A DNA stretch of 64,000 nt from Parapristionchus giblindavisi (Eukaryota > Nematoda > Chromadorea > Rhabditida > Diplogasteridae). Below, one piece after another: positions 48,137-61,455 of the stretch. How positions within the stretch are numbered: the first letter of the stretch is position 1; each line of letters starts with the position of its first letter. The translations under genes were made by a program, and so were the position numbers. The stretch spans positions 124,001 to 188,000 of the forward strand of contig CALSFV010000095.1 of NCBI GenBank assembly GCA_943737045.1, in the 5' to 3' direction. The notes under the pieces were generated by a model. That model was given only the letters and a program-made list of their open reading frames with translations. It did no database searches and was not told where the DNA came from.

Positions 48137-48815
48137 GGTAATCATAAATCGTATTCTCCCAAGTTAAGTAGAAGTAAAGGAATCGCAAAAAGTTGAACAA
48201 CGTTACTGCAACAGTGCATAAGTCATATTCTCTCAAGTCAAAAAAGTAAAAGAATCTTTTTTTTCACCCAAATGGGCGCTATTAAAGATAATGTGTTACT
48301 TGGTAAAATATGCTTTATCATTCATGGTATTCCAAGTACATACGATTTGTACCGTTTAGCACTTATAAAATCGATTGAATAAAATTTTGAACGATGCAAT
48401 ATTTTTGACACGTGTGGTTCAAAAATCGCTATTCATTCGATGGTATTGAAAGTATTGACCGTATAAAATACACTTGTTTATTTGGTACGAGAGTAGCCAA
48501 CCACTGCCACAATGAATTTCAATGTTTTGAGAGAGAGCACCGGTGAGAGAGTAGGTAGATCAGAGAGAGTGAGGAAGGAAAGGAGGAAAGAGTGGGGAGT
48601 TAATCGATAGTTCTCCCTCTATTTAGCAGTAGCAGCAATGCAATTATGCAAGTACATTTTATACGGACAATATACACGATTTGTATCATTTGATACTTAT
48701 TATGCCAATGCGAGATTGATTGGACAACATTTTATATAGTGAGGGATTTGTATTGGTACGTTGTAGGAAATGGAGCCCATTAGGAGCTCTTGAATCCAGG
48801 GCACAGAGTCGATCG
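48137..48815 (+). repeat. spacer A copy 4
   Basis: Near-identical to the other A copies, with GCACTTATAAAATCG for GCACTTGTAAAATCG, a change shared with copy 5. Confidence 0.9.
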
Positions 48816-49078
48816 GTAAAGGGGGGTTGGAGCTCGGGGAGTCCATCGGTCAAGGTTGGAGCTCGGGGAGTCTAACGGTCAAGGTTGGAGTTCGAGGAGT
48901 TCATCGGTAAACGCGGGAGCTCGGGGAGTCCATCTGTAAAGGTTGGAGCTCGGGGAGTTCATCTGTAAAGGTTGGAGCTCGGGGAGTCTAACGGTCAAGG
49001 TTGGAGCTTTTGGAGCACATCGGTAATGGTTGGAGCTCGTGGAGTCCATCGGTTAAGGTTGGAGCTCGGGGAGTGTAA

Positions 49079-49187
49079 TGCACTGTTACATTTGCGTTAC
49101 GTGCCTACGCCGTAACCCCCTCCGCCGCGTCGGAGAGGTGACGGAGGGGGTTACGGCGTAGGCACGTAACGCAAATGTAACAGTGCA
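49079..49187. mobile_element. 109-bp palindromic MITE in the satellite, copy 2
   Basis: Same hairpin as 9413-9521, flanked by TAA at 49076-49078 and 49188-49190 inside a GTGTAACGG minisatellite unit. Confidence 0.9.
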
Positions 49188-50336
49188 TAACGGTCAAGGT
49201 GGGAGCTCAGGGAGTGTAACGGTCAAGGCTGGAGCTCGAGGAGTCCATTGGTCAAAGTTGGAGCTCGGGGAGTCCATCGCTAGAGGTTAGACCTCGGGGA
49301 GTCCATCGGTAAACGATGGAGCTCGGGGAGTCCATCGGTAAACGCTGGAGCTCGGGGAGTCCATCGGTAAAGGTGGGAGCTCGGGGACTCCATCGGTAAT
49401 GGTTGGAGCTCGTGGAGTCCATCGGTAAAGGTTGAAGCTCGGAGAGTGTAACGGTCAAGGTTGGAGCTCAGGGAGTGTAACGGTCAAGGTTGGAGCTCGA
49501 GGAGTCCATCGGTAAAGGTTGAAGCTCGGAGAGTGTAACGGTCAAGGTTGGAGCTCAGGGAGTGTAACGGTCAAGGTTGGAGCTCGAGGAGTCCATTGGT
49601 CAAAGTTGGAGCTCGGGGAGTCCATCGCTAGAGGTTAGACCTCGGGGAGTCCATCGGTCAAGGTTGGAGCTCGGGGAGTCTAACGGTCAAGGTTGGAGTA
49701 AAGGTGGGAGCTCGGGAAGTCCATCGGTAGAGGTTGGAGCTCGGGGAGTCCATCGGTCAAGGTTGGAGCTCGGGGAGTCTAACGGTCAAGGTTGGAGCTT
49801 TTGGAGCCCATCGGTCAAAGTTGGAGCTCGGGGAGTCCATCGGTAGAGGTTGGAGCTCGGGGAGTCCGTCGGTAAAGGTTGAAGCTCGGAGAGTGTAACG
49901 GTCAAGGTTGGAGCTCAGTTAGTGTAACGGTCAAGGTTGGAGCTCGAGGAGTCCATTGGTCAAAGTTGGAACTCGGGGAGTCCATCGCTAGAGGTTAGAC
50001 CTCGGGGAGTCCATCGGTCAAGGTTGGAGCTCGGGGAGTCTAACGGTAGAGGTTGGAGCTCGGGGAGTCCATCGGTAAAGGTGGGAGCTCGAGGACTCCA
50101 TCGGTAATGGTTGGAGCTCGTGGAGTCCGTCGGTAAAGGTTGAAGCTCGGAGAGTGTAACGGTCAAGGTTGGAGCTCAGGGAGTGTAACGGTCAAGGTTG
50201 GAGCTCGAGGAGTCCATTGGTCAAAGTTGGAGCTCGGGGAGTCCATCGCTGGAGGTTAGACCTCGGAGTGTCCATCGGTAAAGGTTGGAGCTCGGGGAGT
50301 CCATCGGTAAACGCTGGAGCTCGGGGAGTCCATCGG

Positions 50337-51017
50337 TAATCATAAATCGTATTCTCCCAAGTTAAGTAGAAGTAAAGGAATCGCAAAAAGTTGAACAACG
50401 TTACTGCAACAGTGCATAAGTCATATTCTCTCAAGTCAAAAAAGTAAAAGAATCTTTTTTTCACCCAAATGGGCGCTATTAAAGATAATGTGTTACTTGG
50501 TAAAATATGCTTTATCATTCATGGTATTCCAAGTACATACGATTTGTACCGTTTAGCACTTATAAAATCGATTGAATAAAATTTTGAACGATGCAATATT
50601 TTTGACACGTGTGGTTCAAAAATCGCTATTCATTCGATGGTATTGAAAGTATTGACCGTATAAAATACACTTGTTTATTTGGTACGAGAGTAGCCAACCA
50701 CTGCCACAATGAATTTCTATGTTTTGAGAGAGAGCACCGGTGAGAAAGTAGGTAGATCAGAGAGAGTGAGGAAGGAAAGGAGGAAAGAGTGGGGAGTTAA
50801 TCGATAGTTCTCCCTCTATTTAGCAGTAGCAGCAATGCAATTATGCAAGTACATTTTATACGGACAATATACACGATTTGTATCATTTGATACTTATTAT
50901 GCCAATGCGAGATTGATTGGACAACATTTTATATAGTGAGGGATTTGTATTGGTACGTTGTAGGAAATGGAGCCCATTAGGAGCTCTTGAATCCAGGGCA
51001 CAGAGTCGATCGGTAAA
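50337..51017 (+). repeat. spacer A copy 5
   Basis: Shares GCACTTATAAAATCG with copy 4, so the 48-52 kb region arose by duplication of a block of about 2.2 kb. Confidence 0.9.
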
Positions 51018-51275
51018 GGGGGGTTGGAGCTCGGGGAGTCCATCGGTCAAGGTTGGAGCTCGGGGAGTCTAACGGTCAAGGTTGGAGTTCGAGGAGTTCA
51101 TCGGTAAACGCGGGAGCTCGGGGAGTCCATCTGTAAAGGTTGGAGCTCGGGGAGTTCATCTGTAAAGGTTGGAGCTCGGGGAGTCTAACGGTCAAGGTTG
51201 GAGCTTTTGGAGCACATCGGTAATGGTTGGAGCTCGTGGAGTCCATCGGTTAAGGTTGGAGCTCGGGGAGTGTAA

Positions 51276-51384
51276 TGCACTGTTACATTTGCGTTACGTG
51301 CCTACGCCGTAACCCCCTCCGCCGCGTCGGAGAGGTGACGGAGGGGGTTACGGCGTAGGCACGTAACGCAAATGTAACAGTGCA
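51276..51384. mobile_element. 109-bp palindromic MITE in the satellite, copy 3
   Basis: Identical in structure and flanks (TAA at 51273-51275 and 51385-51387) to the copy at 49079, so it was copied with the block and not inserted separately. Confidence 0.9.
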
Positions 51385-52678
51385 TAACGGTCAAGGTGGG
51401 AGCTCAGGGAGTGTAACGGTCAAGGCTGGAGCTCGAGGAGTCCATTGGTCAAAGTTGGAGCTCGGGGAGTCCATCGCTAGAGGTTAGACCTCGGGGAGTC
51501 CATCGGTAAACGATGGAGCTCGGGGAGTCCATCGGTAAACGCTGGAGCTCGGGGAGTCCATCGGTAAAGGTGGGAGCTCGGGGACTCCATCGGTAATGGT
51601 TGGAGCTCGTGGAGTCCATCGGTAAAGGTTGAAGCTCGGAGAGTGTAACGGTCAAGGTTGGAGCTCAGGGAGTGTAACGGTCAAGGTTGGAGCTCGAGGA
51701 GTCCATCGGTAAAGGTTGAAGCTCGGAGAGTGTAACGGTCAAGGTTGGAGCTCGGGGAGTTCATCTGTAAAGGTTGGAGCTCGGGGAGTCTAACGGTCAA
51801 GGTTGGAGCTTTTGGAGCACATCGGTAATGGTTGGAGCTCGTGGAGTCCATCGGTCAAAGTTGGAGCTCGGGGAGTCCATCGCTAGAGGTTAGACCTCGG
51901 GGAGTCCATCGGTCAAGGTTGGAGCTCGGGGAGTCTAACGGTCAAGGTTGGAGTAAAGGTGGGAGCTCGGGAAGTCCATCGGTAGAGGTTGGAGCTCGGG
52001 GAGTCCATCGGTCAAGGTTGGAGCTCGGGGAGTCTAACGGTCAAGGTTGGAGCTTTTGGAGCCCATCGGTCAAAGTTGGAGCTTTTGGAGCCCATCGGTC
52101 AAAGTTGGAGCTCGGGGAGTCCATCGGTAGAGGTTGGAGCTCGGGGAGTCCGTCGGTAAAGGTTGAAGCTCGGAGAGTGTAACGGTCAAGGTTGGAGCTC
52201 AGTTAGTGTAACGGTCAAGGTTGGAGCTCGAGGAGTCCATTGGTCAAAGTTGGAACTCGGGGAGTCCATCGCTAGAGGTTAGACCTCGGGGAGTCCATCG
52301 GTCAAGGTTGGAGCTCGGGGAGTCTAACGGTAGAGGTTTTAGCTCGGGGAGTCCATCGGTCAAGGTTGGAGCTCGGGGAGTCCATCGGTAAACGCTGGAG
52401 CTCGGGGAGTCCATCGGTAAAGGTGGGAGCTCGAGGACTCCATCGGTAATGGTTGGAGCTCGTGGAGTCCGTCGGTAAAGGTTGAAGCTCGGAGAGTGTA
52501 ACGGTCAAGGTTGGAGCTCAGGGAGTGTAACGGTCAAGGTTGGAGCTCGAGGAGTCCATTGGTCAAAGTTGGAGCTCGGGGAGTCCATCGCTGGAGGTTA
52601 GACCTCGGGGTGTCCATCGGTAAAGGTTGGAGCTCGGGGAGTCTATCGGTAAACGCTGGAGCTCGGGGAGTCCATCGG

Positions 52679-53358
52679 TAATCATAAATCGTATTCTCCC
52701 AAGTTAAGTAGAAGTAAAGGAATCGCAAAAAAGTTGAACAACGTTACTGCAACAGTGCATAAGTCATATTCTCTCAAGTCAAAAAAGTAAAAGAATCTTT
52801 TTTTCACCCAAATGGGCGCTATTAAAGATTATGTGTTACTTGGTAAAATATGCTTTATCATTCATGGTATTCGAAGTACATACGATTTGTACCGTTTAGC
52901 ACTTGTAAAATCGATTGAATAAAATTTTGAACGATGCAATATTTTTGACACGTGTGGTTCAAAAATCGCTATTCATTCGATGGTATTGAAAGTATTGACC
53001 GTATAAAATACACTTGTTTATTTGGTACGAGAGTAGCCAACCACTGCCACAATGAATTTCTATGTTTTGAGAGAGAGCACCGGTGAGAGAGTAGGTAGAT
53101 CAGAGAGAGTGAGGAAGGAAAGGAGGAAAGAGTGGGGAGTTAATCGATAGTTCTCCCTCTATTTAGCAGTAGCAGCAATGCAATTATGCAAGTACATTTT
53201 ATACGGACAATATACACGATTTGTATCATTTGATACTTATTATGCCAATGCGAGATTGATTGGACAACATTTTATATAGTGAGGGATTTGTATTGGTACG
53301 TTGTAGGAAATGGAGCCCATTAGGAGCTCTTGAATCCAGGGCACAGAGTCGATCGGTA
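52679..53358 (+). repeat. spacer A copy 6
   Basis: Shares AAAGATTATGTG and GGTATTCGAAG changes with copy 7. Confidence 0.9.
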
Positions 53359-54737
53359 AAGGGGGGTTGGAGCTCGGGGAGTCCATCGGTCAAGGTTGGA
53401 GCTCGGGGAGTCTAACGGTCAAGGTTGGAGTTCGAGGAGTTCATCGGTAAACGCGGGAGCTCGGGGAGTCCATCTGTAAAGGTTGGAGCTCGGGGAGTTC
53501 ATCTGTAAAGGTTGGAGCTCGGGGAGTCTAACGGTCAAGGTTGGAGCTTTTGGAGCACATCGGTAATGGTTGGAGCTCGTGGAGTCCATCGGTTAAGGTT
53601 GGAGCTCGGGGAGTGTAACGGTCAAGGTGGGAGCTCAGGGAGTGTAACGGTCAAGGCTGGAGCTCGAGGAGTCCATTGGTCAAAGTTGGAGCTCGGGGAG
53701 TCCATCGCTAGAGGTTAGACCTCGGGGAGTCCATCGGTAAACGATGGAGCTCGGGGAGTCCATCGGTAAACGCTGGAGCTCGGGGAGTCCATCGGTAAAG
53801 GTGGGAGCTCGGGGACTCCATCGGTAATGGTTGGAGCTCGTGGAGTCCATCGGTAAAGGTTGAAGCTCGGAGAGTGTAACGGTCAAGGTTGGAGCTCAGG
53901 GAGTGTAACGGTCAAGGTTGGAGCTCGAGGAGTCCATTGGTCAAAGTTGGAGCTCGGGGAGTCCATCGCTAGAGGTTAGACCTCGGGGAGTCCATCGGTC
54001 AAGGTTGGAGCTCGGGGAGTCTAACGGTCAAGGTTGGAGTAAAGGTGGGAGCTCGGGAAGTCCATCGGTAGAGGTTGGAGCTCGGGGAGTCCATCGGTCA
54101 AGGTTGGAGCTCGGGGAGTCTAACGGTCAAGGTTGGAGCTTTTGGAGCCCATCGGTCAAAGTTGGAGCTCGGGGAGTCCATCGGTAGAGGTTGGAGCTCG
54201 GGGAGTCCGTCGGTAAAGGTTGAAGCTCGGAGAGTGTAACGGTCAAGGTTGGAGCTCAGTTAGTGTAACGGTCAAGGTTGGAGCTCGAGGAGTCCATTGG
54301 TCAAAGTTGGAACTCGGGGAGTCCATCGCTAGAGGTTAGACCTCGGGGAGTCCATCGGTCAAGGTTGGAGCTCGGGGAGTCTAACGGTAGAGGTTTTAGC
54401 TCGGGGAGTCCATCGGTCAAGGTTGGAGCTCGGGGAGTCCATCGGTAAACGCTGGAGCTCGGGGAGTCCATCGGTAAAGGTGGGAGCTCGAGGACTCCAT
54501 CGGTAATGGTTGGAGCTCGTGGAGTCCGTCGGTAAAGGTTGAAGCTCGGAGAGTGTAACGGTCAAGGTTGGAGCTCAGGGAGTGTAACGGTCAAGGTTGG
54601 AGCTCGAGGAGTCCATTGGTCAAAGTTGGAGCTCGGGGAGTCCATCGCTGGAGGTTAGACCTCGGGGTGTCCATCGGTAAAGGTTGGAGCTCGGGGAGTC
54701 TATCGGTAAACGCTGGAGCTCGGGGAGTCCATCGGTA

Positions 54738-55419
54738 ATCATAAATCGTATTCTCCCAAGTTAAGTAGAAGTAAAGGAATCGCAAAAAGTTGAACAACGT
54801 TACTGCAACAGTGCATAAGTCATATTCTCTCAAGTCAAAAAAGTAAAAGAATCTTTTTTTCACCCAAATGGGCGCTATTAAAGATTATGTGTTACTTGGT
54901 AAAATATGCTTTATCATTCATGGTATTCGAAGTACATACGATTTGTACCGTTTAGCACTTGTAAAATCGATTGAATAAAATTTTGAACGATGCAATATTT
55001 TTGACACGTGTGGTTCAAAAATCGCTATTCATTCGATGGTATTGAAAGTATTGACCGTATAAAATACACTTGTTTATTTGGTACGAGAGTAGCCAACCAC
55101 TGCCACAATGAATTTCTATGTTTTGAGAGAGAGCACCGGTGAGAGAGTAGGTAGATCAGAGAGAGTGAGGAAGGAAAGGAGGAAAGAGTGGGGAGTTAAT
55201 CGATAGTTCTCCCTCTATTTAGCAGTAGCAGCAATGCAATTATGCAAGTACATTTTATACGGACAATATACACGATTTGTATCATTTGATACTTATTATG
55301 CCAATGCAAGATTGATTGGACAACATTTTATATAGTGAGGGATTTGTATTGGTACGTTGTACGAAATGGAGCCCATTAGGAGCTCTTGAATCCAGGGCAC
55401 AGAGTCGATCGGTAAAGGG
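54738..55419 (+). repeat. spacer A copy 7
   Basis: Sister of copy 6, with GTTGTACGAAATGG as a private change near 55360. Confidence 0.9.
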
Positions 55420-55863
55420 GGGTTGGAGCTCGGGGAGTCCATCGGTCAAGGTTGGAGCTCGGGGAGTCTAACGGTCAAGGCTGGAGCTCGAGGAGCCCAT
55501 CGGTCAAAGTTGGAGCTCGGGGAGTCCATCGGTAAACGCTGGAGCTCGGGGAGTTCATCGGTAAACGCGGGAGCTCACGGAGTCCATCTGTAGAGGTTGG
55601 AGCTCGGGGAGTTTATCGGTAGAGGTTGGACCTCGGGGAGTTCATCGGTAAACGTTGGACCTCGGGGAGTCCATCGGTAAACTCTGGAGCTCAAGGAGTC
55701 CATCGGTAAACGCTGGAGCTCGTTGAGTCCATCTGTAAAGCTTGGAGCTCGGGGAGACCATCGGTCAAGGTTGGAGCTCGGGGAGTCCATCGGTCAAGGT
55801 TGGAGCTCGGGGACGGGGAGTCCATTGGTAGAAGTTGGTCCTCCGGGAGTCCATCGGTATAGG

Positions 55864-56248
55864 TCAGAATGCAAATGCAATATATAAACTAAAAGAACCC
55901 CTGGACTTCAAGGGAGTGCGGACACAGTAGAAGGTTTTCTTTGAGTCAAATGAATAGCGATTTTTGAACCACACGTGTCAAAAATATTGCATCGTTCAAA
56001 ATTTTATTCAATCGATTTTACAAGTGCTAAACGGTACAAATCGTATGTACTTGGAATACCATGAATGATAAAGCATATTTTACCAAGTAACACATAATCT
56101 TTAATAGCGCCCATTTGGGTGAAAAAAAGATTCTTTTACTTTTTTGACTTGAGAGAATATGACTTATGCACTGTTGCAGTAACGTTGTTCAACTTTTTGC
56201 GATTCCTTTACTTCTACTTAACTTGGGAGAATACGATTTATGATTACC
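55864..56248. repeat. spacer B copy 4
   Basis: Same internal junction as the other B copies at the last + to - switch. It carries the complement of the AAAGATTATGTG change of A copies 6 and 7, so it was made from that lineage or converted by it. Confidence 0.88.
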
Positions 56249-58536
56249 GATGGACTCCCCGAGCTCCAGCGTTTACCGATAGACTCCCCGAGCTCCAACC
56301 TTGACCGATGGACACCCCGAGGTCTAACCTCCAGCGATGGACTCCCTGAGCTCCAACTTTGACCAATGGACTCCTCGAGCTCCAACCTTGACCGTTACAC
56401 TCCCTGAGCTCCAACCTTGACAGTTACACTCTCCGAGCTTCAACCTTTACCGACGGACTCCACGAGCTCCAACCATTACCGATGGAGTCCTCGAGCTCCC
56501 ACCTTTACCGATGGACTCCCCGAGCTCCAGCGTTTACCGATGGACTCCCCGAGCTCCAACCTTGACCGATGGACTCCCCGAGCTCCAACCTCTACCGTTA
56601 GACTCCCCGAGCTCCAACCGTGACCGATGGACTCCCCGAGGTCTAACCTCTAGCGATGGACTCCCCGAGTTCCAACTTTGACCAATGGACTCCTCGAGCT
56701 CCAACCTTGACCGTTACACTCCCTGAGCTCCAACCTTGACCGTTACACTCTCCGAGCTTCAACCTTTACCGACGGACTCCACGAGCTCCAACCATTACCG
56801 ATGGAGTCCTCGAGCTCCCACCTTTACCGATGGACTCCCCGAGCTCCAACCTTGACCGTTACACTCCCCGAGCTCCAACCTTGACCGATGGACTCCCCGA
56901 GCTCCAACCTCTACCGTTAGACTCCCCGAGCTCCAACCGTGACCGATGGACTCCGCGAGGTCTAACCTCTAGCGATGGACTCCCCGAGTTCCAACTTTGA
57001 CCAATGGACTCCTCGAGCTCCAACCTTGACCGTTACACTCCCTGAGCTCCAACCTTGACCGTTACACTCTCCGAGCTTCAACCTTTACCGACGGACTCCA
57101 CGAGCTCCAACCATTACCGATGGAGTCCTCGAGCTCCCACCTTTACCGATGGACTCCCCGAGCTCCAACCTTGACCGTTACACTCCCCGAGCTCCAACCT
57201 TGACCGATGGACTCCCCGAGCTCCAACCTCTACCGATGGACTTCCCGAGCTCCCACCTTTACTCCAACCTTGACCGTTAGACTCCCCGAGCTCCAACCTT
57301 GACCGATGGACTCCCCGAGGTCTAACCTCTAGCGATGGACTCCCCGAGCTCCAACTTTGACCAATGGACTCCTCGAGCTCCAACCTTGACCGTTACACTC
57401 CCTGAGCTCCAACCTTGACCGATGGACTCCCCGAGCTCCAAACTTGACCGATGGGCTCCCCGAGCTCCAACCTTTACCGATGGACTCCACGAGCTCCAAC
57501 CATTACCGATGGACTCCATGAGCGCCCACCTTTACCAATGGACTCCCCGAGCTCCAGCGTTTACCGATGGACTCCCCGAGCTCCAGCGTTTACCGATGGA
57601 CTCCCCGAGCTCCAACGTTTACCGATGGACTTCCCGAGCTCCAACTTTGACCGATGGGCTCCAAAAGCTCCAACCTTGACCGTTAGACTCCCCGAGCTCC
57701 AACCTTGACCGATGGACTCCTCGAGCTCCAACCATTACCGATGTGCTACAAAAGCTCCAACCTTGACCGTTAGACTCCCCGAGTTCCAACGTTTACCGAT
57801 GGACTCCCCGAGGTCTAACCTCTAGCGATGGACTCCCCGAGCTGCAACTTTGACCAATGGACTCCTCGAGCTCCAACCTTGACCGTTACACTCCCTGAGC
57901 TCCCACCTTGACCGTTACACTCCCCGAGCTCCAACCTTTACCGATGGACTCCACGAGCTCCAACCATTACCGATGTGCTACAAAAGCTCCAACCTTGACC
58001 GTTAGACTCCCCGAGTTTCAACCTTTACAGATGAACTCCCCGAGCTCCAACCTTTACAGATGGACTTCCCGAGCTCCAACTTTGACCGATGGGCTCCAAA
58101 AGCTCCAACCTTGACCGTTAGACTCCCCGAGCTCCAACCTTGACCGATGGACTCCCCGAGCTCCAAACTTGACCCATGGGCTCCCCGAGCTCCAACCTTT
58201 ACCGATGGACTCCACGAGCTCCAACCATTACCGATGGACTCCCCGAGCGCCCACCTTTACCAATGGACTCCCCGAGCTCCAGCGTTTACCGATGGACTCC
58301 CCGAGCTCCAGCGTTTACCGATGGACTCCCCGAGCTCCAGCGTTTACCGATGGACTTCCCGAGCTCCAACTTTGACCGATGGGCTCCAAAAGCTCCAACC
58401 TTGACCGTTAGACTCCCCGAGCTCCAACCTTGACCGATGGACTCCTCGAGCTCCAGAGTTTACCGATGGGCTCCCCGAGCTCCAACGTTTACCGATGGAC
58501 TCCCCGAGCTCCAACCTCTACCGATGGACTCCACGA

Positions 58537-58773
58537 CTCTGGTATTTCAAAACTTGAAGTCTACTTACACTTTCACTTTAAGTAGACTTGTAAGTCTACT
58601 TCAAGTGAAATGTAAGTATACTTAACGTGTGACGTCACTACGCAAGTCTACTTAAAGTGAGACGCAAGTCTACTTAAAGTGAAAATGTGACGTCACTCAC
58701 TTGAAGTAGACTAAAAGTAAACTTCAAGTCAGTGGCGTATTTTAAGTAGACTTTAAGTTTTGAAATACCAGAG
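58537..58773. mobile_element. spacer C, full-length 237-bp TIR element, copy 6
   Basis: Ends CTCTGGTATTTCAAAACTT and AAGTTTTGAAATACCAGAG are inverted. The interior is made of AAGTAGACTT words and GACGTCAC motifs that can fold in several ways. GA stands on both sides (58535-58536 and 58774-58775), a possible 2-bp duplication in a minisatellite unit. Confidence 0.85.
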
Positions 58774-60080
58774 GAGGTCCAACCTCCACCGATGGACTCG
58801 GCCGCGCTCCAACTTTGACCGATGGACTCCTCGCGCTCCAACTTTGACCGTTAGACTCCCCGAGCTCCAACCTTTACAGATGGACTTCCCGAGCTCCTGC
58901 ATTTACCGATGAACTCCCCGAGCTCCAGCGTTTACCGATGGACTCCCCGAGCTCCAACTTTGACCGATGGGCTCCTCGAGCTCCAACCTTGACCGTTAGA
59001 CTCCCTGAGCTCCCACCTTGACCGTTACACTCCCCGAGCTCCAACCTTTACCGAAGGACTCCACGAGCTCCAACCTTTACAGATGGACTTCCCGAGCTCC
59101 TGCATTTACCGATGAACTCCCCGAGCTCCAGCGTTTACCGATGGACTCCCCGAGCTCCAACTTTGACCGATGGGCTCCTCGAGCTCCAACCTTGACCGTT
59201 AGACTCCCTGAGCTCCCACCTTGACCGTTACACTCCCCGAGCTAAAACCTTTACCGAAGGACTCCACGAGCTCCAACCTTTACAGATGGACTTCCCGAGC
59301 TCCTGCATTTACCGATGAACTCCCCGAGCTCCAGCGTTTACCGATGGACTCCTCGAGCTCCAACCTTGACCGTTAGACTCCCTGAGCTCCCACCTTGACC
59401 GTTACACTCCCCGAGCTCCAACCTTTACCAAAGGACTCCACGAGCTCCAACCATTACCGATGGACTTCCCGAGCTCCTGCGTTTACCGATGAACTCCCCG
59501 AGCTCCAGCGTTTACCGATGGACTCCCCGAGCTCCAACTTTGATCGATGGGCTCCTCGAGCTCCAACCTTGACCGTTAGACTCCCCGAGCTCCAACCTTG
59601 ACCGTTAGACTCCCCGAGCTCCCGCGTTTACCGATGAACTCCTCGAGCTCCAACCTTGACCTTTAGACTCCCCGCGCTCCAACCTTGACCGTTAGACTCC
59701 CCGAGCTCCAACCTTGACCGATGGACTCCCCGAGCTCCAAACTTGACCGATGGGCTCCCCGAGCTCCAACCTTTACCGATGGACTCCCCGAGCTCCAACG
59801 TTTACCGATGGACTCCTCGAGCTCCAGAGTTTACCGATGGACTCCCCGAGGTCCAACCTTTACCGATCCACTCCACGAGCTCCAACCATTACCGATAGAC
59901 TCCCCGAGCTCCCACCTTTACCGATGGACTCCCCGAGCTCCAGCGTTTACCGATGGACTCCCCGAGCTCCAGCGTTTACCGATAGACTCCCCAGCTCCAA
60001 CGTTTGCCGATGGACTCCCCGAGCTCCAACGTTTGCCGATGGACTCCCCGAGCTCCAACCTCTACCGATGGACTCCACGA

Positions 60081-60317
60081 CTCTGGTATTTCAAAACTTG
60101 AAGTCTACTTACACTTTCACTTTAAGTAGACTTGTAAGTCTACTTCAAGTGAAATGTAAGTATACTTAAAGTGTGACGTCACTACGCAAGTCTACTTAAA
60201 GTGAGACGCAAGTCTACTTAAAGTGAAAATGTGACGTCACTCACTTGAAGTAGACTAAAAGTAAACTTCAAGTCAGTGACGTATTTTAAGTAGACTTTAA
60301 GTTTTGAAATACCAGAG
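60081..60317. mobile_element. spacer C, full-length, copy 7
   Basis: Nearly identical 237-bp copy, with a CAGTGACG/CAGTGGCG difference from copy 6; minus-oriented minisatellite on both sides. Confidence 0.85.
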
Positions 60318-61218
60318 GAGGTCCAACCTCCACCGATGGACTCGGCCGCGCTCCAACTTTGACCGATGGACTCCTCGCGCTCCAACTTTGACCGTTAGAC
60401 TCCCTGAGCTCCCACCTTGACCGTTACACTCCCCGAGCTCCAACCTTTACCGAAGGACTCCACGAGCTCCAACCATTACCGATGGACTTCCCGAGCTCCT
60501 GCGTTTACCGATGAACTCCCCGAGCTCCAGCGTTTACCGATGGACTCCCCGAGCTCCAACTTTGACCGATGGGCTCCTCGAGCTCCAACCTTGACCGTTA
60601 GACTCCCCGAGCTCCAACCTTGACCGATGGACTCCCCGAGCTCCAAACTTGACCGATGGGCTCCCCGAGCTCCAACATTTACAGATGGACTTCCCGAGCT
60701 CCTGCATTTACCGATGAACTCCCCGAGCTCCAGCGGTTACCGATGGACTCCTCGAGCTCCAACTTTGACCGATGGGCTCCTCGAGCTCCAACCTTGACCG
60801 TTAGACTCCCTGAGCTCCCACCTTGACCGTTACACTCCCCGAGCTCCAACCTTTACCGAAGGACTCCACGAGCTCCAACCATTACCGATGGACTTCCCGA
60901 GCTCCTGCGTTTACCGATGAACTCCCCGAGCTCCAGCGTTTACCGATGGACTCCCCGAGCTCCAACTTTGACCGTTAGACTCCCCGAGCTCCAACCTTGA
61001 CCGATGGACTCCCCGAGCTCCAACTTTGACCGTTAGACTCCCCGAGCTCCAACCTTTACAGATGGACTTCCCGAGCTCCTGCATTTACCGATGAACTCCC
61101 CGAGCTCCAGCGTTTACCGATAGACTCCCCAGCTCCAACGTTTGCCGATGGACTCCCCGAGCTCCAACGTTTGCCGATGGACTCCCCGAGCTCCAACCTC
61201 TACCGATGGACTCCACGA

Positions 61219-61455
61219 CTCTGGTATTTCAAAACTTGAAGTCTACTTACACTTTCACTTTAAGTAGACTTGTAAGTCTACTTCAAGTGAAATGTAAGTA
61301 TACTTAAAGTGTGACGTCACTACGCAAGTCTACTTAAAGTGAGACGCAAGTCTACTTAAAGTGAAAATGTGACGTCACTCACTTGAAGTAGACTAAAAGT
61401 AAACTTCAAGTCAGTGACGTATTTTAAGTAGACTTTAAGTTTTGAAATACCAGAG
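61219..61455. mobile_element. spacer C, full-length, copy 8
   Basis: It lies 1138 bp from copy 7. The flanking minisatellite pattern is also repeated, so element and flank were amplified together. Confidence 0.85.
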
